A DNA stretch of 64,000 nucleotides from CATOSP01 sp965204715 (GCA_965204715.1 OZ242009.1:1240001-1304000), one strand, 5' to 3'. Positions 51,556 to 62,400 are shown, counted from the first letter of the stretch. A program made the numbers and translations. Notes: generated by a model not told the origin, from the letters alone.

Positions 51556-52170
51556 CTACCCCTCCCCGCACTCGTCGATGTCCGTCTCGGTCGCCCGCTC
51601 CACCACACCGCACAAAGTTCCGTGGACGCCCTGGATCACCCACCTGGCTCCGGCCCTGGCCCAGCGGTCCGGGTCGAGAGCGCCCAGCACCCGGTCCCAC
51701 AACCCCTTGGGCTGGTGTACGGGAACCAATGCGTGAAACAGGTGGTCGTCGCCCCCGCCCCGGCGGGGCACCGACATCACCATCAGGAACGCCTGCTCGG
51801 GGTGGAGCTCCGGCTGGGAGTCCAGGACGGGGTACTCGAAGGTGTACTCCCAGCCCTCGGACAGTTCTTTCTCGCCGCCCCGCACCCGGTAGGTGTTGGT
51901 GACCCACTCGCCGGTGTCGGGATGGCGCAGGGCGTAGTGGAGGACGTCGATCTTCCGGCTGAAGACGGGACGGGCGATGAATTCGCCGTCCTTCTTCCGC
52001 TCCACCATCTGCCGGTCGCGGTTGACCAGGGAGAGGTTGTCGCCGTCCGGTGGCGGGGACTGGGCTAGGGCTATGCCGCTGGCGGGGATGGCGATGAGCG
52101 CCGCCAGCAGCAGGGCGGCGGCCAGCGTCGCCAGCCGTCTGCCGCGCCGGATTCTTGGTTTGAAGGTCAA
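51556..52170 (-). CDS. Exported protein, first gene of the E2 T4SS operon
   Basis: A 204-aa protein, TTG start at 52170 preceded by GGAGGTG with a 6-base spacer, the same unusual start as in E1. Signal segment LAALLLAALIAIPASGIALA, then a mature part keeping VNRDRQMVERKKDGEF and WVIQGVHGTLCGVVE. The last residues differ (ETDIDECGEG) but the terminal Cys is kept, which hints at a functional disulfide. Confidence 0.75.
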   Translation of the reverse strand: MTFKPRIRRGRRLATLAAALLLAALIAIPASGIALAQSPPPDGDNLSLVNRDRQMVERKKDGEFIARPVFSRKIDVLHYALRHPDTGEWVTNTYRVRGGEKELSEGWEYTFEYPVLDSQPELHPEQAFLMVMSVPRRGGGDDHLFHALVPVHQPKGLWDRVLGALDPDRWARAGARWVIQGVHGTLCGVVERATETDIDECGEG

Positions 52171-52265
52171 TTCCGTCACCTCCCTTGCGTTTTGCGGCGT
52201 ATCGGGGCTCGCCGCTGCCGCAAGAGAGTGTGAACAGGGGAACGGCGGTCGAAAACTACCTGTAG

Positions 52266-52446
52266 GGGTTATCAAGAGTGATAACCCTTACGGGTCTCTT
52301 GGCAGGCGGCCCCTCCCCTGCTGTACTGGGGGTGTACAGGAGTTTGAGTTTTGTAGCGAAGGTCTCAAGTGCGTCCTGTCAAAGCTGAAACAGGGGGAAA
52401 TCACTCCCCTACAGGACGTATTCAGTGAACACTTTGAGTTAAGGGC
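52266..52446. promoter_or_regulatory. Operator region of E2
   Basis: Contains GGGTTATCA-AGAG-TGATAACCC (52266-52287), CTGTAC-7 bases-GTACAG (52321-52339) and CCTGTC/AACAGG around 52376-52395. The stretch at about 52400-52446 (minus strand CAAAGTGTTCACTG, then TCCTGTAGGGG) matches 4321-4352 in E1. It separates the divergent T4SS operon and the HTH/coiled-coil gene, as in E1, but has one hairpin unit and one GTAC palindrome where E1 has three of each. Confidence 0.6.
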
Positions 52447-52687
52447 TGGTTCCGGTCTGAAAGCCGAAAACCCGATGGATGTGGGGGTGCGTGACGGGGC
52501 GTCAACCGGTCTCTCGGTGGGAAAACTGGCCCAAAATGGCCTGGGATGTGCCAGTGCGTTACGCGGCGGTTGGGGCCGGTCCGGGGCCGAATCCGGCCGG
52601 GCGGGCTTCCGGGCGGGCCGGAGAAGGAGAGCGGCCTGAAGAGACTCTGGAGCCGAGACCTGGCGCCCAATCAAGGGAGGAGAGTCT

Positions 52688-53527
52688 ATGAAAACCACGG
52701 AACACGGAATCCAGGACAGCAAGGACGTGGCCAACGTCTACCACCTGCGGCTGATGACCCTGTTGCAGGAACTGGTGCGGGACAAGGGCCACCACGGGGC
52801 GGCGCGGGTGCTGGAGATCGACCAGCAGACGGTGGCCGAGAGCGCCAGGACCGGACAATTGACCCGCCGGGTGCGACAGGCGTTGGAGCGGGCGTTGCAG
52901 GAAGGCGTGGGCTCGGCGGCGGCCCGGCAGCGGGAGCGCAACGACCGGTTGGAGGAACGGCTGCGGGTTCTGGAGCAGGACCACGAGGCCCTGGGCAAGG
53001 AGGCAAGGCGGCGGCTCTCGGTTGTCGAGGGTCAGGTCGGCGGCTTTCGGGGAAACGATGCCCAGGGAGCCGGATTGGCCGGGGCCGGGCCTGACGGCGC
53101 GGGATCAGCGCAGTCGGCGGCAGGGTCTCCCGGCGGCGGCTCAACGAATCCCTCATCCCGCTCTTCGCAAAGGCGGGAGTACCCCGACCTGGCTACGCTG
53201 GAGCCTGCCGCTGACGACGAGGAGGTCTTCGGCGACGCCTGGCCCTTGATAGTTCAGTGGCGGAAGCTGAAAGGCACCCACCCCAACGAGGGTAAAGGTC
53301 TTGCGTGGCTGAAAGACGAACAGCGCTTGCTGAAACTGGAGCTGGCCTTGCTGGAGGAGCACGGCATGACCCTGCCGCCCGAGCAGCGGCCGCTGCGGGG
53401 CTTTGCCAGGAGCGGCCAGGTCAGCTGGCGGCGGACCGCTCTCGATGACACGCGAAAGGCGCTGAGCAGGCGGGAGTTCCGGCTCAGGATCAGGCGCTGG
53501 CTCACCCCGTGGACCTGGCGGAGATAG
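52688..53527 (+). CDS. HTH/coiled-coil protein of unknown function, E2 copy
   Basis: A 279-aa protein starting after GGGAGGAGAGTCT. N-terminal helical DNA-binding-like part (HHGAARVLEIDQQTVAESAR), coiled coil at about 75-125, a Gly/Ser-rich linker not present in E1, and the conserved C-terminal part REYPDLATLEPAADDEEVFG. Overall it is one of the least similar E1/E2 protein pairs, so its partners or DNA sites have probably changed too. Function unknown. Confidence 0.75.
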   Translation: MKTTEHGIQDSKDVANVYHLRLMTLLQELVRDKGHHGAARVLEIDQQTVAESARTGQLTRRVRQALERALQEGVGSAAARQRERNDRLEERLRVLEQDHEALGKEARRRLSVVEGQVGGFRGNDAQGAGLAGAGPDGAGSAQSAAGSPGGGSTNPSSRSSQRREYPDLATLEPAADDEEVFGDAWPLIVQWRKLKGTHPNEGKGLAWLKDEQRLLKLELALLEEHGMTLPPEQRPLRGFARSGQVSWRRTALDDTRKALSRREFRLRIRRWLTPWTWRR

Positions 53528-53642
53528 CGGCGCACCGGGTCGCGGGCGGCTTATGAAAACTTTTGTGGAACTATATATGAACGGGATTGAACACTTTGGG
53601 CGCCGGGGCTCCCGAACCCTTTATTTCCGCAGCCGGGCGGGT

Positions 53643-53700
53643 TGATAATGACTGTGTTGTCTGGCTTTTCCGAGGTTTCCCGCCATAGAAATCTTGGGGG
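53643..53700. other. Conserved non-coding block, E2 copy
   Basis: Minus-strand counterpart of 3207-3263, with TTTCTATGGCGGGAAAC and GGAAAAGCCAGACAAC intact and substitutions only at a few scattered positions. It lies about 115 bases after the HTH/coiled-coil gene, the same relative place as in E1. Candidate origin of transfer or replication. Confidence 0.45.
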
Positions 53701-53814
53701 CACGCTCCCTGTTGCCCGGGTTTGACCAAAGGGATTGATTCGCTCTCCCGAAGGTCGCCCACGAGGGAATGCTGCCGCTGCGGATTTGAGATTGCTCTCC
53801 GCAGGCAGCGCGGG

Positions 53815-54110
53815 CCGAACCGGCGGAGTGTTCAAGTCCTCCGTCCTCGGTCCAGTCCTCCGGTCGGGGTTTGACGTTAGTCCCCCGCCCAGCGGACACC
53901 CGTCCGGTCAGTTGGAGTTGATCGCTCCGGCTGCTGGGTCCTGGGGCGGAACGCTTGGTGGCGCTTCGCTCCCACCATAGCTGGGGCATGGACGTGGTTG
54001 ACACTCCCGTCCCGGCCGGAACCCCAATCCAACTGGAGTGCGCGGAGTGCTCCAACTGGAACCCAATCCAAGGCGCATCATCGGTAGTAAAGGAGGTGGC
54101 GCACAGAAAC
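53815..54110. repeat. Degenerate repeat array, E2 copy
   Basis: Minus-strand units include AGGACTTGAACACTCC (about 53825-53840), GACGGGTGTCC (about 53896-53908) and GGAGCGATCAACTCC (about 53912-53928). They correspond to units at 3007, 2950 and 2923 in E1. Between 53528 and 55023 no gene was found, so the whole stretch is the E2 control region. Confidence 0.5.
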
Positions 54111-54499
54111 AACACGGAATCGCAGCCCACGGCGCATCTTGGCATCATTAGGAGGTGATACACAGAAACAGGACGGCATCCCGGAGTACCTCACCCACCA
54201 GGTCTATCTCGCGGAGCGGCCTAACTGCTTCGCGTCCCTCGACATTGCGGTTGGAACTGCCGTCAGGCCCGGCCGCCTCATCGCAACTGCGGAGTAGCTG
54301 CTGAAATCCCGCAGCAATGCCGCCGCGCTTCCCACACGCTCCGGTCGTTGAACACGCAACTGGCCGGACGCTTACCGTTGCAACGCAGTTCTCCTTGAGT
54401 CAACGGCCCAAAACGTAGCCGGGCTGGCTGGACTGCGTTCCTCTCTCTCCCATCACCCTCTCATTGCAGTCCCCAGGGTTTGCGTTCTCCTGAACGACA

Positions 54500-54692
54500 C
54501 CTTGGGCGATCTGCGTCTCGCGCCAACCCCCCATCCGGCTTTTCCCGTTGCGCTGCCCGGCCCTGGGCGCAGTGCGTCTTGTGCCAGGGCGTCGGATTGC
54601 GTCACTGAACCTGACCCTGGGCGAACTGCACCCTGCGTCAGCCCCAATCCGGCGTTTCTGTAGCGTTGCCCTACCCAGGGCGTGATGCGTCT
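54500..54692. repeat. Four-copy spaced repeat array, E2 copy
   Basis: Four copies of the motif (plus-strand CCCTGGGCGnnnTGCGTC) start at about 54500, 54561, 54615 and 54674, with steps of 61, 54 and 59 bases, matching the E1 array at 2235-2427 in number, order and spacing. The bases between copies are much less conserved. Confidence 0.65.
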
Positions 54693-54907
54693 TGCATGGG
54701 ACGGCAATGGGGTTCCCGGCGCAACGGCAGCAACCAGGGCAACGGCAGCAACAAGCGGCAAATCAAATACCTCAACGACGACCAGGAGGCAAAAGTTACG
54801 AACATTGACCTGATATCTCCCTCCGTCATCGAAAGGTTGGCGGGAGGGGTGAACCAACGATAGCTCCGGGTGCCTCTCTCCGGTAGGTGAGGCGGTACAA
54901 ACCACAA

Positions 54908-54927
54908 GGCGGCCACGGTAGGCCGCC
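54908..54927. other. Short perfect hairpin
   Basis: GGCGGCC-ACGGTA-GGCCGCC forms a 7-bp stem with a 6-base loop about 100 bases before the E2 triple-HTH gene. It has no clear equivalent in E1 and no T run; function unknown. Confidence 0.4.
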
Positions 54928-54957
54928 ACTGACAACCGAAAATTCACAGCTTACAGC

Positions 54958-55002
54958 AAAGCGGGGGCCGGTCCCTTTCGATAGGGAACCGGCCCCCGCT
55001 TT
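54958..55002 (+). promoter_or_regulatory. Conserved leader hairpin of the E2 triple-HTH gene
   Basis: Arms AAAGCGGGGGCCGGTCCCT and AGGGAACCGGCCCCCGCTTT pair with one bulged base around a 6-base loop. E1 has the same structure at 1943-1987, but the two differ by a few compensating or bulge changes near the loop, which supports a conserved RNA fold. The ribosome binding site GGAGG follows 12 bases later. Confidence 0.7.
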
Positions 55003-55023
55003 CTGCGTTTCGGAGGAAGCGAC

Positions 55024-55965
55024 ATGAAGGCGAATACCAGCATCGACACCGCAGCAATGGTCAACGGCATCGGCAACCCCGCGAACATTGGGGAAAGCGA
55101 ACAGGGCAAGGGCAAGCTGGAGAGCGAACTCCGCGCCGCCGCCCGGCGCAAGGGCCTCACCCTCAAGGAACTGGCCGACAAGATGGGCGTAAGCTACGGC
55201 TACTTGTCGCAGGTGTCCGCCGGCAGCAGGTCCTGGACTCCCATGCTGCGGGAGAGGGCGCAGGCAGTCCTGGGCGAGGTGCCGGGCCAGGGCGTGGTCT
55301 ACCGCCAAGGCGGCTTGGTAACCGGAGAGAGCACCTGCATCCGGGAGCGGGCCCGGGAGGTTGGCCTGAGCATGGGAGCGCTGGCCGACCTGGTGGGCGT
55401 GTCCCGCAGCTACCTGTCGATGGCGTCGCGGGGAAAACGCCATTTCAGCCCCGGTGTCCAGGCCAAGGTGGAGGCGGTGCTGGAGGCCCCGGCGAAGGTG
55501 GAGGCCGCGCAATGCCCCACCGTTGAGCCGCGCGCCCTGTGGGACCGGATGGATGCCCACGGTTTCTCGCAGAACCGGGTGGCCCGGCTGGCGGGCATCA
55601 GCACCGGCCATCTCTCCCTGATCATGAACGGCCAGCGCACCCCCTCGGGGGACGTGCTGCGGCGCCTCCACGAGGTGCTATTTGCGCCAACCCAAGCGGA
55701 GCTGGTGGCGCCGGTGGAATTAAAGGTAATGGGCTGGAAGAAGGACGACCGCAAGGGCGTGGTGGTCAAGGGCGTCGGTGGGCCTGGGGCTGGCGGCAAC
55801 AAGCCCGCCGGCGGCACCGTGCGCATCGGCGGGCGGGTGCCCTGGGGAGCGGAGGTCGAATATGCTTACACCAGCGGCTATGACAGGCGGGGCCAGCTGT
55901 CGGTGAACCACATCGTCGACGAGCGGGGCTACGGCGTGATGCTCAACAGGCCGGAGACCGCATAG
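55024..55965 (+). CDS. Triple helix-turn-helix regulator, E2 copy
   Basis: A 313-aa protein with the same three HTH units (LTLKELADKMGVSYGYLSQV, LSMGALADLVGVSRSYLSMA, FSQNRVARLAGISTGHLSLI) and C-terminal domain as the E1 copy. The recognition helices are practically unchanged between copies; differences and the length change are in the N-terminal 40 residues and in the Gly-rich linker. So both regulators probably bind the same sites, in line with the equally conserved repeat arrays. Confidence 0.85.
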   Translation: MKANTSIDTAAMVNGIGNPANIGESEQGKGKLESELRAAARRKGLTLKELADKMGVSYGYLSQVSAGSRSWTPMLRERAQAVLGEVPGQGVVYRQGGLVTGESTCIRERAREVGLSMGALADLVGVSRSYLSMASRGKRHFSPGVQAKVEAVLEAPAKVEAAQCPTVEPRALWDRMDAHGFSQNRVARLAGISTGHLSLIMNGQRTPSGDVLRRLHEVLFAPTQAELVAPVELKVMGWKKDDRKGVVVKGVGGPGAGGNKPAGGTVRIGGRVPWGAEVEYAYTSGYDRRGQLSVNHIVDERGYGVMLNRPETA

Positions 55966-56096
55966 CCGGCTGTGCCACTGGTGAGCATGACCCTGTTAAA
56001 CAGGAGAGGAGGCCGCGATAGCAGCCCCCTCTCCTCTTCTATCGGTGTATGCCGCCCTTTTCGCGTTCCCGGCTCTTTCCGGCAATCCCCGCGTCC

Positions 56097-56342
56097 TTAA
56101 TCGGTGAACAGGTGGCCCAGGCCGTGGTCGTCGGCCAGCTTCAGCAGCGCCATCATGTGCTGCGCGTTGGGCCGTCCCAGGCCTTCCTTCCAGCGCCATA
56201 CGGTGTGGGGGTAGGTGCCGAGGCAGCGGGCGATCTCGGCCCACGGCAGGTCCGACTCTTCCTTGAACCGCACCAGGCGCTGGGGGAAGTCCTCGGGAAA
56301 GGCGTAGGTGTTCCTGATGTAGTTGATCCGCTGTCGCGGCAT
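56097..56342 (-). CDS. Small XRE-like HTH protein, E2 copy
   Basis: An 81-aa protein with LPWAEIARCLGTYPHTVWRW as its HTH, homologous to 590-841. The upstream sequence is unrelated to that upstream of the E1 copy, so the start codon region marks the limit of similarity of the two elements. It faces the triple-HTH gene tail to tail, 131 bases apart. Confidence 0.75.
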   Translation of the reverse strand: MPRQRINYIRNTYAFPEDFPQRLVRFKEESDLPWAEIARCLGTYPHTVWRWKEGLGRPNAQHMMALLKLADDHGLGHLFTD

Positions 56343-56366
56343 CTGTGGCTTCCTCTAGCGGAACAC

Positions 56367-56404
56367 CGGGGGACGGGCTCCAGCAGCCTGAATGCCTGTC
56401 CCCC
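56367..56404. terminator. Long-loop inverted repeat near the E2 boundary
   Basis: CCGGGGGAC and GTCCCCCGG pair perfectly around a loop of about 20 bases between the small HTH gene and the giant gene. It could be a weak terminator or a remnant of an element end; no T run follows. Confidence 0.35.
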
Positions 56405-56449
56405 GGCTCGTCATGCGCCCGGGATTTCCCGTCCTCCCGCTCCCGCCAT

Positions 56450-56477
56450 CCCGCCCCGTCCCGGACGCCGGGGCGGG
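56450..56477 (-). terminator. Probable terminator of the giant surface-protein gene
   Basis: A perfect 9-bp stem CCCGCCCCG/CGGGGCGGG with a 10-base loop begins 16 bases after the stop codon of the minus-strand giant gene. There is no T run, so termination would be of the GC-rich, U-poor kind. Confidence 0.5.
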
Positions 56478-56492
56478 CTTAGCCGTTGGCAG

Positions 56493-59400
56493 CTATTCCC
56501 CGACGGTGCAGGTCAGCGTTTCCTCGGCGCTGCTCACGTTGCTCCCGTCGGCAAGCTCGTACACCGTCTTGACGCTGACGCTGGCCTCGGCGCCCGCCTG
56601 GTACTCGCCAGGCCGCAGCAGCAGGGTGCCGCCGATGACCCTGCCGGACTCGTTCCTGCCGTCCGGCAGGGTCAGCCGGTAGTCGTAGGCGTACGTATCG
56701 CCGCCGGACCACTCCGGGGCGTCCCACAGGAAGGCCACCCGCCCGGTTTCGGCGATGCAGCGCAGGTTCGCCACAACGGACGGCTCCCCGTGGTCAACCT
56801 CAGCCTCGGCCTCTACCACCGGAACGTCAAAGGCGTCGCTGACCCGGTTGCCGTCAGCGTCCTCCGCTACGACCGTGATGGTTGCCTCACCCTCGGCCAC
56901 GCCCTTTACTGTCAGCTTGGATTGGTCCGCAGCCACGGTTACTGTGGCCTTGGCGTCAGCCGAGGATGCGGCGGTGATGGTCAGGCTGTCTCCGTCGGCG
57001 TCCCTGAACACGCCTGACAGGGACACCTCCTGAGAGGCATCCACCTCCAGGCCGGAAACGTCGACCAAGGCCGAGGCCACCACCGGCGCGGCCTTCACCC
57101 TGACGGTGAAGGTGTCTGAGACTGTTCCGCCGTTGCCGTCGTTGGCGGTGACCGTGACGGTCGCTGTACCGTGGGCCTTGGCGCTCACCGTCAGCGTGGC
57201 GTAGTCGGATGCTACCGACACCGTGGCCACGGCCTCGTCATCAGACCCGGCGGTGACGGTCAGGGGGTCGCTGTCGCCGTCGCTGAACACCCCGGCCAAG
57301 GAGACTTGCTTCGTCCCGCTTTCGTTGACGATGGTGGCGTCGGCGATGGCGGCGGACACCGTGGGCGCCTGGTTGGGCGTTTCCGGCACCACCGGGTCCG
57401 GGGCCTTCACCACCGACACGTCAAAGGAATCGCTGACCGCGTTGCCGTCGGCGTCCTCCGCCGTGACCGTGATGGTCGCCGTGCCTTCCACTACACCCGC
57501 CACCGTCAGCTTGGACTGGTCGGCGGCAACGGTCGCGGTGGCTATGGCGTCGCCCGAGGACGTAGCGGTGATGGTAAGGGCGTCGCCGTCGGCGTCGCTG
57601 AACAAGCCGGACAAGGACACCTCCTGGGTGGCTCCAGCCTCCAAGCCGGAAACGTCGCTGATGGCCGAGGCCACTACGGGTGCGGCCTTCACCGTTACGG
57701 TAAACGTGTCATCCACCGTGCCGCCGTTGCCGTCGGCGGCGGTTACCGTGATCTGCGCTTCTCCCCGGGAGTGGGCGCTGACCGTCAGGCTTGACCCGTC
57801 GGAGGCCACGGTTGCGGTGGCAATTGCCTCGCCCGAGGACGTGGCGCTGATGGTCAGGCTGTCGTTGTCGGCGTCGCTGAACACGCCACCGAGGAACACC
57901 GTGTACGTGCCGCTCTCGTTGACGATGGTGGCGTCGGCGATGGCGCTGGACACCGTCGGCGCCCGGTTCTCAAGCTCCCGCAGGGCTGCCGCCACCTCCA
58001 CCCAGCGGTTCCAGCCCCTATCGGCGTAGCCCTGGGCCTCCGCCGCCGTCATGGGGGTCAGCGTGGTATCGGCCACCGTCTTGCCGAAGGCCAAAAGCGC
58101 CCGGTCCCAGCGGTCGGTGTGGGCCTTGTCGTCCACGTAGCGCGGGTCGTTGCGCCACTCCTTCATCTTCACGATCAGGTCGGCGTACTTCCCCTGCGGG
58201 GTCGGTTCCGCCCCCTGCTGGCCCGACGTGGTGTCGGATACCGCCACCAATACCCCGGACAGCAGGAGGGCGCTGTACCGGGCGTCCTCGCTGCTCAGGC
58301 CGTGGCTGACGGCCACGCTCTCGCCGTTGGTATCGCCGTCGGCCACACCGCTGACCGTGAAGGTCAGGGGCGTGTTCCAGCCCGAGGGCGTGAAGGTGTG
58401 GGACGCCGGAGACACCGTGGCCGCGCCCACGTCATTGCTGCTGGCGCTGACGGTCACGTCCGCCGTGGGCTGGGAGTCCAGCACCACCGTATAGGTCGCC
58501 GTCTCGCCCTCAGCCACCGCCAGCGGGCTGGCGGCGCTCACCGACACCCCGGCGGTGTCGTCGTCCTCGATGGTCACCGTGGCCGTGTCGGTGCCCAAGG
58601 GGGCCACACCCCAGCCCGACCTGGAGGGAGCCACGGTCACCAGGAAGCTCTCGTCCAATTCGTCTTGGTCGTCTTCCACGGTAGGCACGGCTATATTCAA
58701 GGTTCTGCTGCCTTCGGGCACAGTCACCGGCGAGGCGATGGCGCCCACATCCTCGCTCCCGGCGCTCCCGTAGACGGCGGTTACCGTGAACTCCAGGCCG
58801 CCGACCGGGGCCGGCTGGCTCAGGCTCAGGGTCAGATCAGCTTCCTGTCCCTCCGCCACCCGCGTCCGGGGGCTCACCCAGTAGGTCCGGGGCGGCGGGT
58901 CTATGGCCAGGAGATAGGTCTTGACCGTGCCGCCAGTGGTGACCTCGATGTCCACCAGGGTTATGGGGGTATGCGCGTTCAGCTCGATGGCGTGGCTCAG
59001 CACCCCGCCGGTCACTGCCGTCAGGGTGACGTTCCGGTTGCCGTTGTTGTCGTAGGTCACCTTGCCCGCCTTCAGGGTGCTGTTCGAGTCCACTGCCTCC
59101 AGCTTGAGCTTGGCGTGGGTCACCGGCACCACGCCCTTATCCGGGTCTATGCTGGGAAACTCCGAGGGCAGCCACGCCCGGTAGCCGAATCCGGCCACGG
59201 TGGCGGGCGCGTGATGGATGAAGCCGTCCACCGGAGGGTCCCCGTCGTAGTGCACTAGGACGCTGCTCAGGGCCAGGGGGTCGGGGCGGTCATCCCCCTG
59301 GCGGGGAGGTCCGCCGCCCTGGAGAAAGTTGGCCTTGATCTTCACCTTCAACGAAGACGGATTGCCCGCCGCGATTCCCGAGGGCCAGTCCGAGCGGGCC

Positions 59401-62400
59401 GTGTCCAGCCGCACCGTGAAGGTCTTGCCGTTGGCCTGGTACCCGATGGGGTATATGTTGAGGATGCCGTCGATTCGCCGGTGTGCGCCGCCGCTGATCC
59501 TGATCAGCGTCGGGTGGGTGTAGGCGGTGTAGGTCTGCCCGTTGTGCTCCACGGTCTGGACGTCGCCCGGAACCCCAGCCGGCAGGTCGCTCTGCTCCAG
59601 GGTGCCGTACTCCACGACCTGGCCGTTCTCAACGCCCGTGCCCCACAGCAGCTTCACTCTTACGTTCAAGTCCTTCCCGGCCTGCTTGGACAGCGCCGCC
59701 CGCAGGCTCACCGAATAGCCCAAGATCCCCGTGCTCTGGGAGGCGGAGAGCTTCACAGTGGGGACCGCCTCGTCGTCCCGAATGGTGATTCCCACCGAGG
59801 AGGGGCTGCCCGCCGCCACCGACGACGGCAGGCTCCCCAGGGCCACGGTGAAGGTCTCGTCCTTCTCGTCGGAGTCGTGGTTGGTGGCGATGGTCCCGGA
59901 GCCGGTGGTGGCGCCCCCGGCGATGGTGATGCTCGCCAGCGTCCCGCGGTCGGTGGCCTCGGCGGTGACGTCGGCGATGGTCAGGGGGATGGTGACGCTG
60001 CCGGACAGGGGCGCTGACAGCGTGGCCCTGATGGTGACGCTCTGGCCCTCGGTTACCGGGTTGGGCGCGGCCGAGAGGGAGACCGTGGGCACCTGGGCCG
60101 CCGCCTCCCTGGTGATGGTGACGGTGTAGTCCTTATGGTTGGACAAGTCCGCGGCGTTGACCTGGACGATGATCTCGTTGTCGCCCACGTCCAGGGCGAT
60201 GGGGTTCGAGTGCGAGCCGCTGGGCACCGAATTCAGCGTGCTGCCGACCTTGCCCAACTGAATGATGGAGCCGGTGACCGCTACCGTGGGCGTCAGCCTG
60301 ACGTGGGTCACGCCGTTGCCCACAGTGGCCGTGTAGCCGGTGGTGGCGGCGGCGAAGGCCGGGTTCAGGGTGAGCGCGGAGAATGCGCTGCCGTCGGTGC
60401 TGCTCTCCGCCGTCAGGGCGCTCAGGTCGACGTTGGAGGACTGGGTTTGCTGGGCACCGCGGACCCGGATGCGCAAGGAATTGGACTGTTCGGATGACCA
60501 CGTTGTGGTCGAGGTCGGCTCATCCACCTCGACGTTGCGATAGCCGTTCGCTATGCTCCAACCTGCCGCGCCGCCGGCGTCCTCACTATCGGAAGTTGTA
60601 TAGTTCAGGCTAATGTCGAAGCTGCCGACGGTGTAGAAGACGGCGTAATACGTCGTGCTCGCCGAAAGAACCGTGTTCGAAGGAGCCGCAAAAGACACCG
60701 TGCCCGCCGAGATGGGATGGGCCGGCACCGTCAGGTCGGCGACTTTCTCATTGGGCGCGCCGCCCGATGTTGCCGACCACAGTTGTGCCCGGATGGAGGC
60801 CCGTTGCGTCGTGGATATCGAGGAGGCATTCACTACGACATCGATGTTGTCCAGCCGGTAGCCGCCGGAGTCGGCTCCCGTCGTGAACGCCTGAGCGACG
60901 CTCCAATCGCCCGTAACCAAGTAAGCGCCGGTTGTCTGCGTCATGTTGCCCACCAGGAAGGTGGGTTGTGGGGCCTCCCTGGTGATGGTGACCATGTAGT
61001 CCTTGGTGGTCGAGTTCTCCGCCGTCACCCGCACGGTGATAATGTTGCCGGAACCCACGGCGAGTTCAATGGCTCCGCTGGCCGTGCCGTCGGCCACCGC
61101 CGTCAGCGTCGCGCCCTGCTCGCCCACCGTCACCGTGGCCTTGCCGGTGTCGTCCACCGTGGGCGTCAGCTTGACGTGGCTGGTGGCGTTGGAAACCGTG
61201 GCCGTGTAGGACGTGGTGGCGGCGGCGAAGGTCTCGTTCAGCGTAAGTGTTCCGCCGAAGGTGTTGCCGTCCGTGCTGGTGCTGCCCGTCAGGCCGCTCA
61301 GGTCGGCGTTGGAGGACAGGGCCTGCGCCGCCGTGCCCCTGACGCGGATCTTCAAGATCCCGTCGGCTGGTTCGTACTCGTCCCATGCCTGGTCAGCGTC
61401 CGGCTGCTCGCGGCTCTGATCATACGATTGGTTCTCTATGGCCCAGCCGGCCTGGCCGCCCGCGTCTTCGTCCCCCGTTTGGATCGAAGCAATTGAGATC
61501 TGGGTATTGTCGATGGTGTACGGCACGAGGTAGTAGGTCGTACTCGCCGTCAGCGCGGTATTGGTAGGCGCCTCAAAGGACACCACTCCTAGCGGCATGT
61601 CCGATGGGACCGTCAGGTCCGCGACTTTCGCGCCCGGCCCGCCGCCCACGGCGGCCGACCACAGTTCGGCGCGGAACTTCCCGCTGTCGGCGGCGCTGGG
61701 GTCGTCAGGAAGATAAACATCGATGTTCGTCAGCGTGTAGCCGCCGGCGCTGCTGCCCGTCGTGAAGCCCTGGGCGTTCACGGCACCGGCGGTGCCGACC
61801 GTAGTAGTAGAAGGCTGCCCGATGTTGCTGACCAGCGTGTCGGAGGTGGCCCGCCATACATTGAATCTGTAGCTTTGCGCGTTGAGGTTCGTGTCTTCGA
61901 CTTCGACGATAAACTCGTTGTCGCCCACGTCCAGGGCGATGGCGGCGCTGGGCGAGCCGCTGGCCACAGTTGTTCGGGTGCCGCCGGACTTGCCCACCCT
62001 AACCGAGGAACTGGTGTCGGCCAGCGTGGGGGTCAGCCTGACGTGGGTCACGTCGTTGCCCACCGTGACCCAGTAGCCCCTGGTGTCCGCGTCGAAAGCC
62101 GGGTTCAGGGCGAGCGTGCTGAAATTCGTGCCGTCGGTGCTGCTCTCGGCGGTCAGGTCGCTCAGGGCGAGGGGGTTGGCAGCCTGCTGGGCGCAGGAGG
62201 CCCCGATGCTCAGGGAGACGGGGACGCCGGCGGTCCAGGCAAGGCCGGTGTTGGACCACGTGATTCCAGAAACACTTAAGCCTGTCAACGCGAATTGGGT
62301 CGAGCCGACGCAGAACTTCAGCACATTAAGCTTACTGTTGTGGAAACCTCCTAGAGTAAGAAACAATGTACCGCTTGTAACTCTGACGGCTCCTACGTTA

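Larger units (their letters stand above)
38629..56342 (-). mobile_element. Integrative conjugative-type element E2 (right copy)
   Basis: A mirror-image relative of E1 with the same gene set, overlaps, repeat arrays, operators and recombinase promoter. Core ATPase genes are roughly 90-95% alike at the DNA level by eye, while regulators near the right end are far more diverged. It lacks the 8-TM cargo gene of E1. The left boundary is the attachment core in the recombinase 3' end. The right boundary is where similarity to E1 stops, near 56342; no second core was found there. Confidence 0.75.

Noticed and set aside
56480..56510. ACGGTGCAGG near the giant-gene stop, resembling sequence beside the E1 core
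   Set aside because: One mismatch in ten bases and within the last codons of the giant gene; not enough to call an attachment site.
58672..58692. ACGGTAGGCA similar to the attachment core
   Set aside because: Only 10 bases match, and they fall within conserved coding sequence of a Calx-beta domain.
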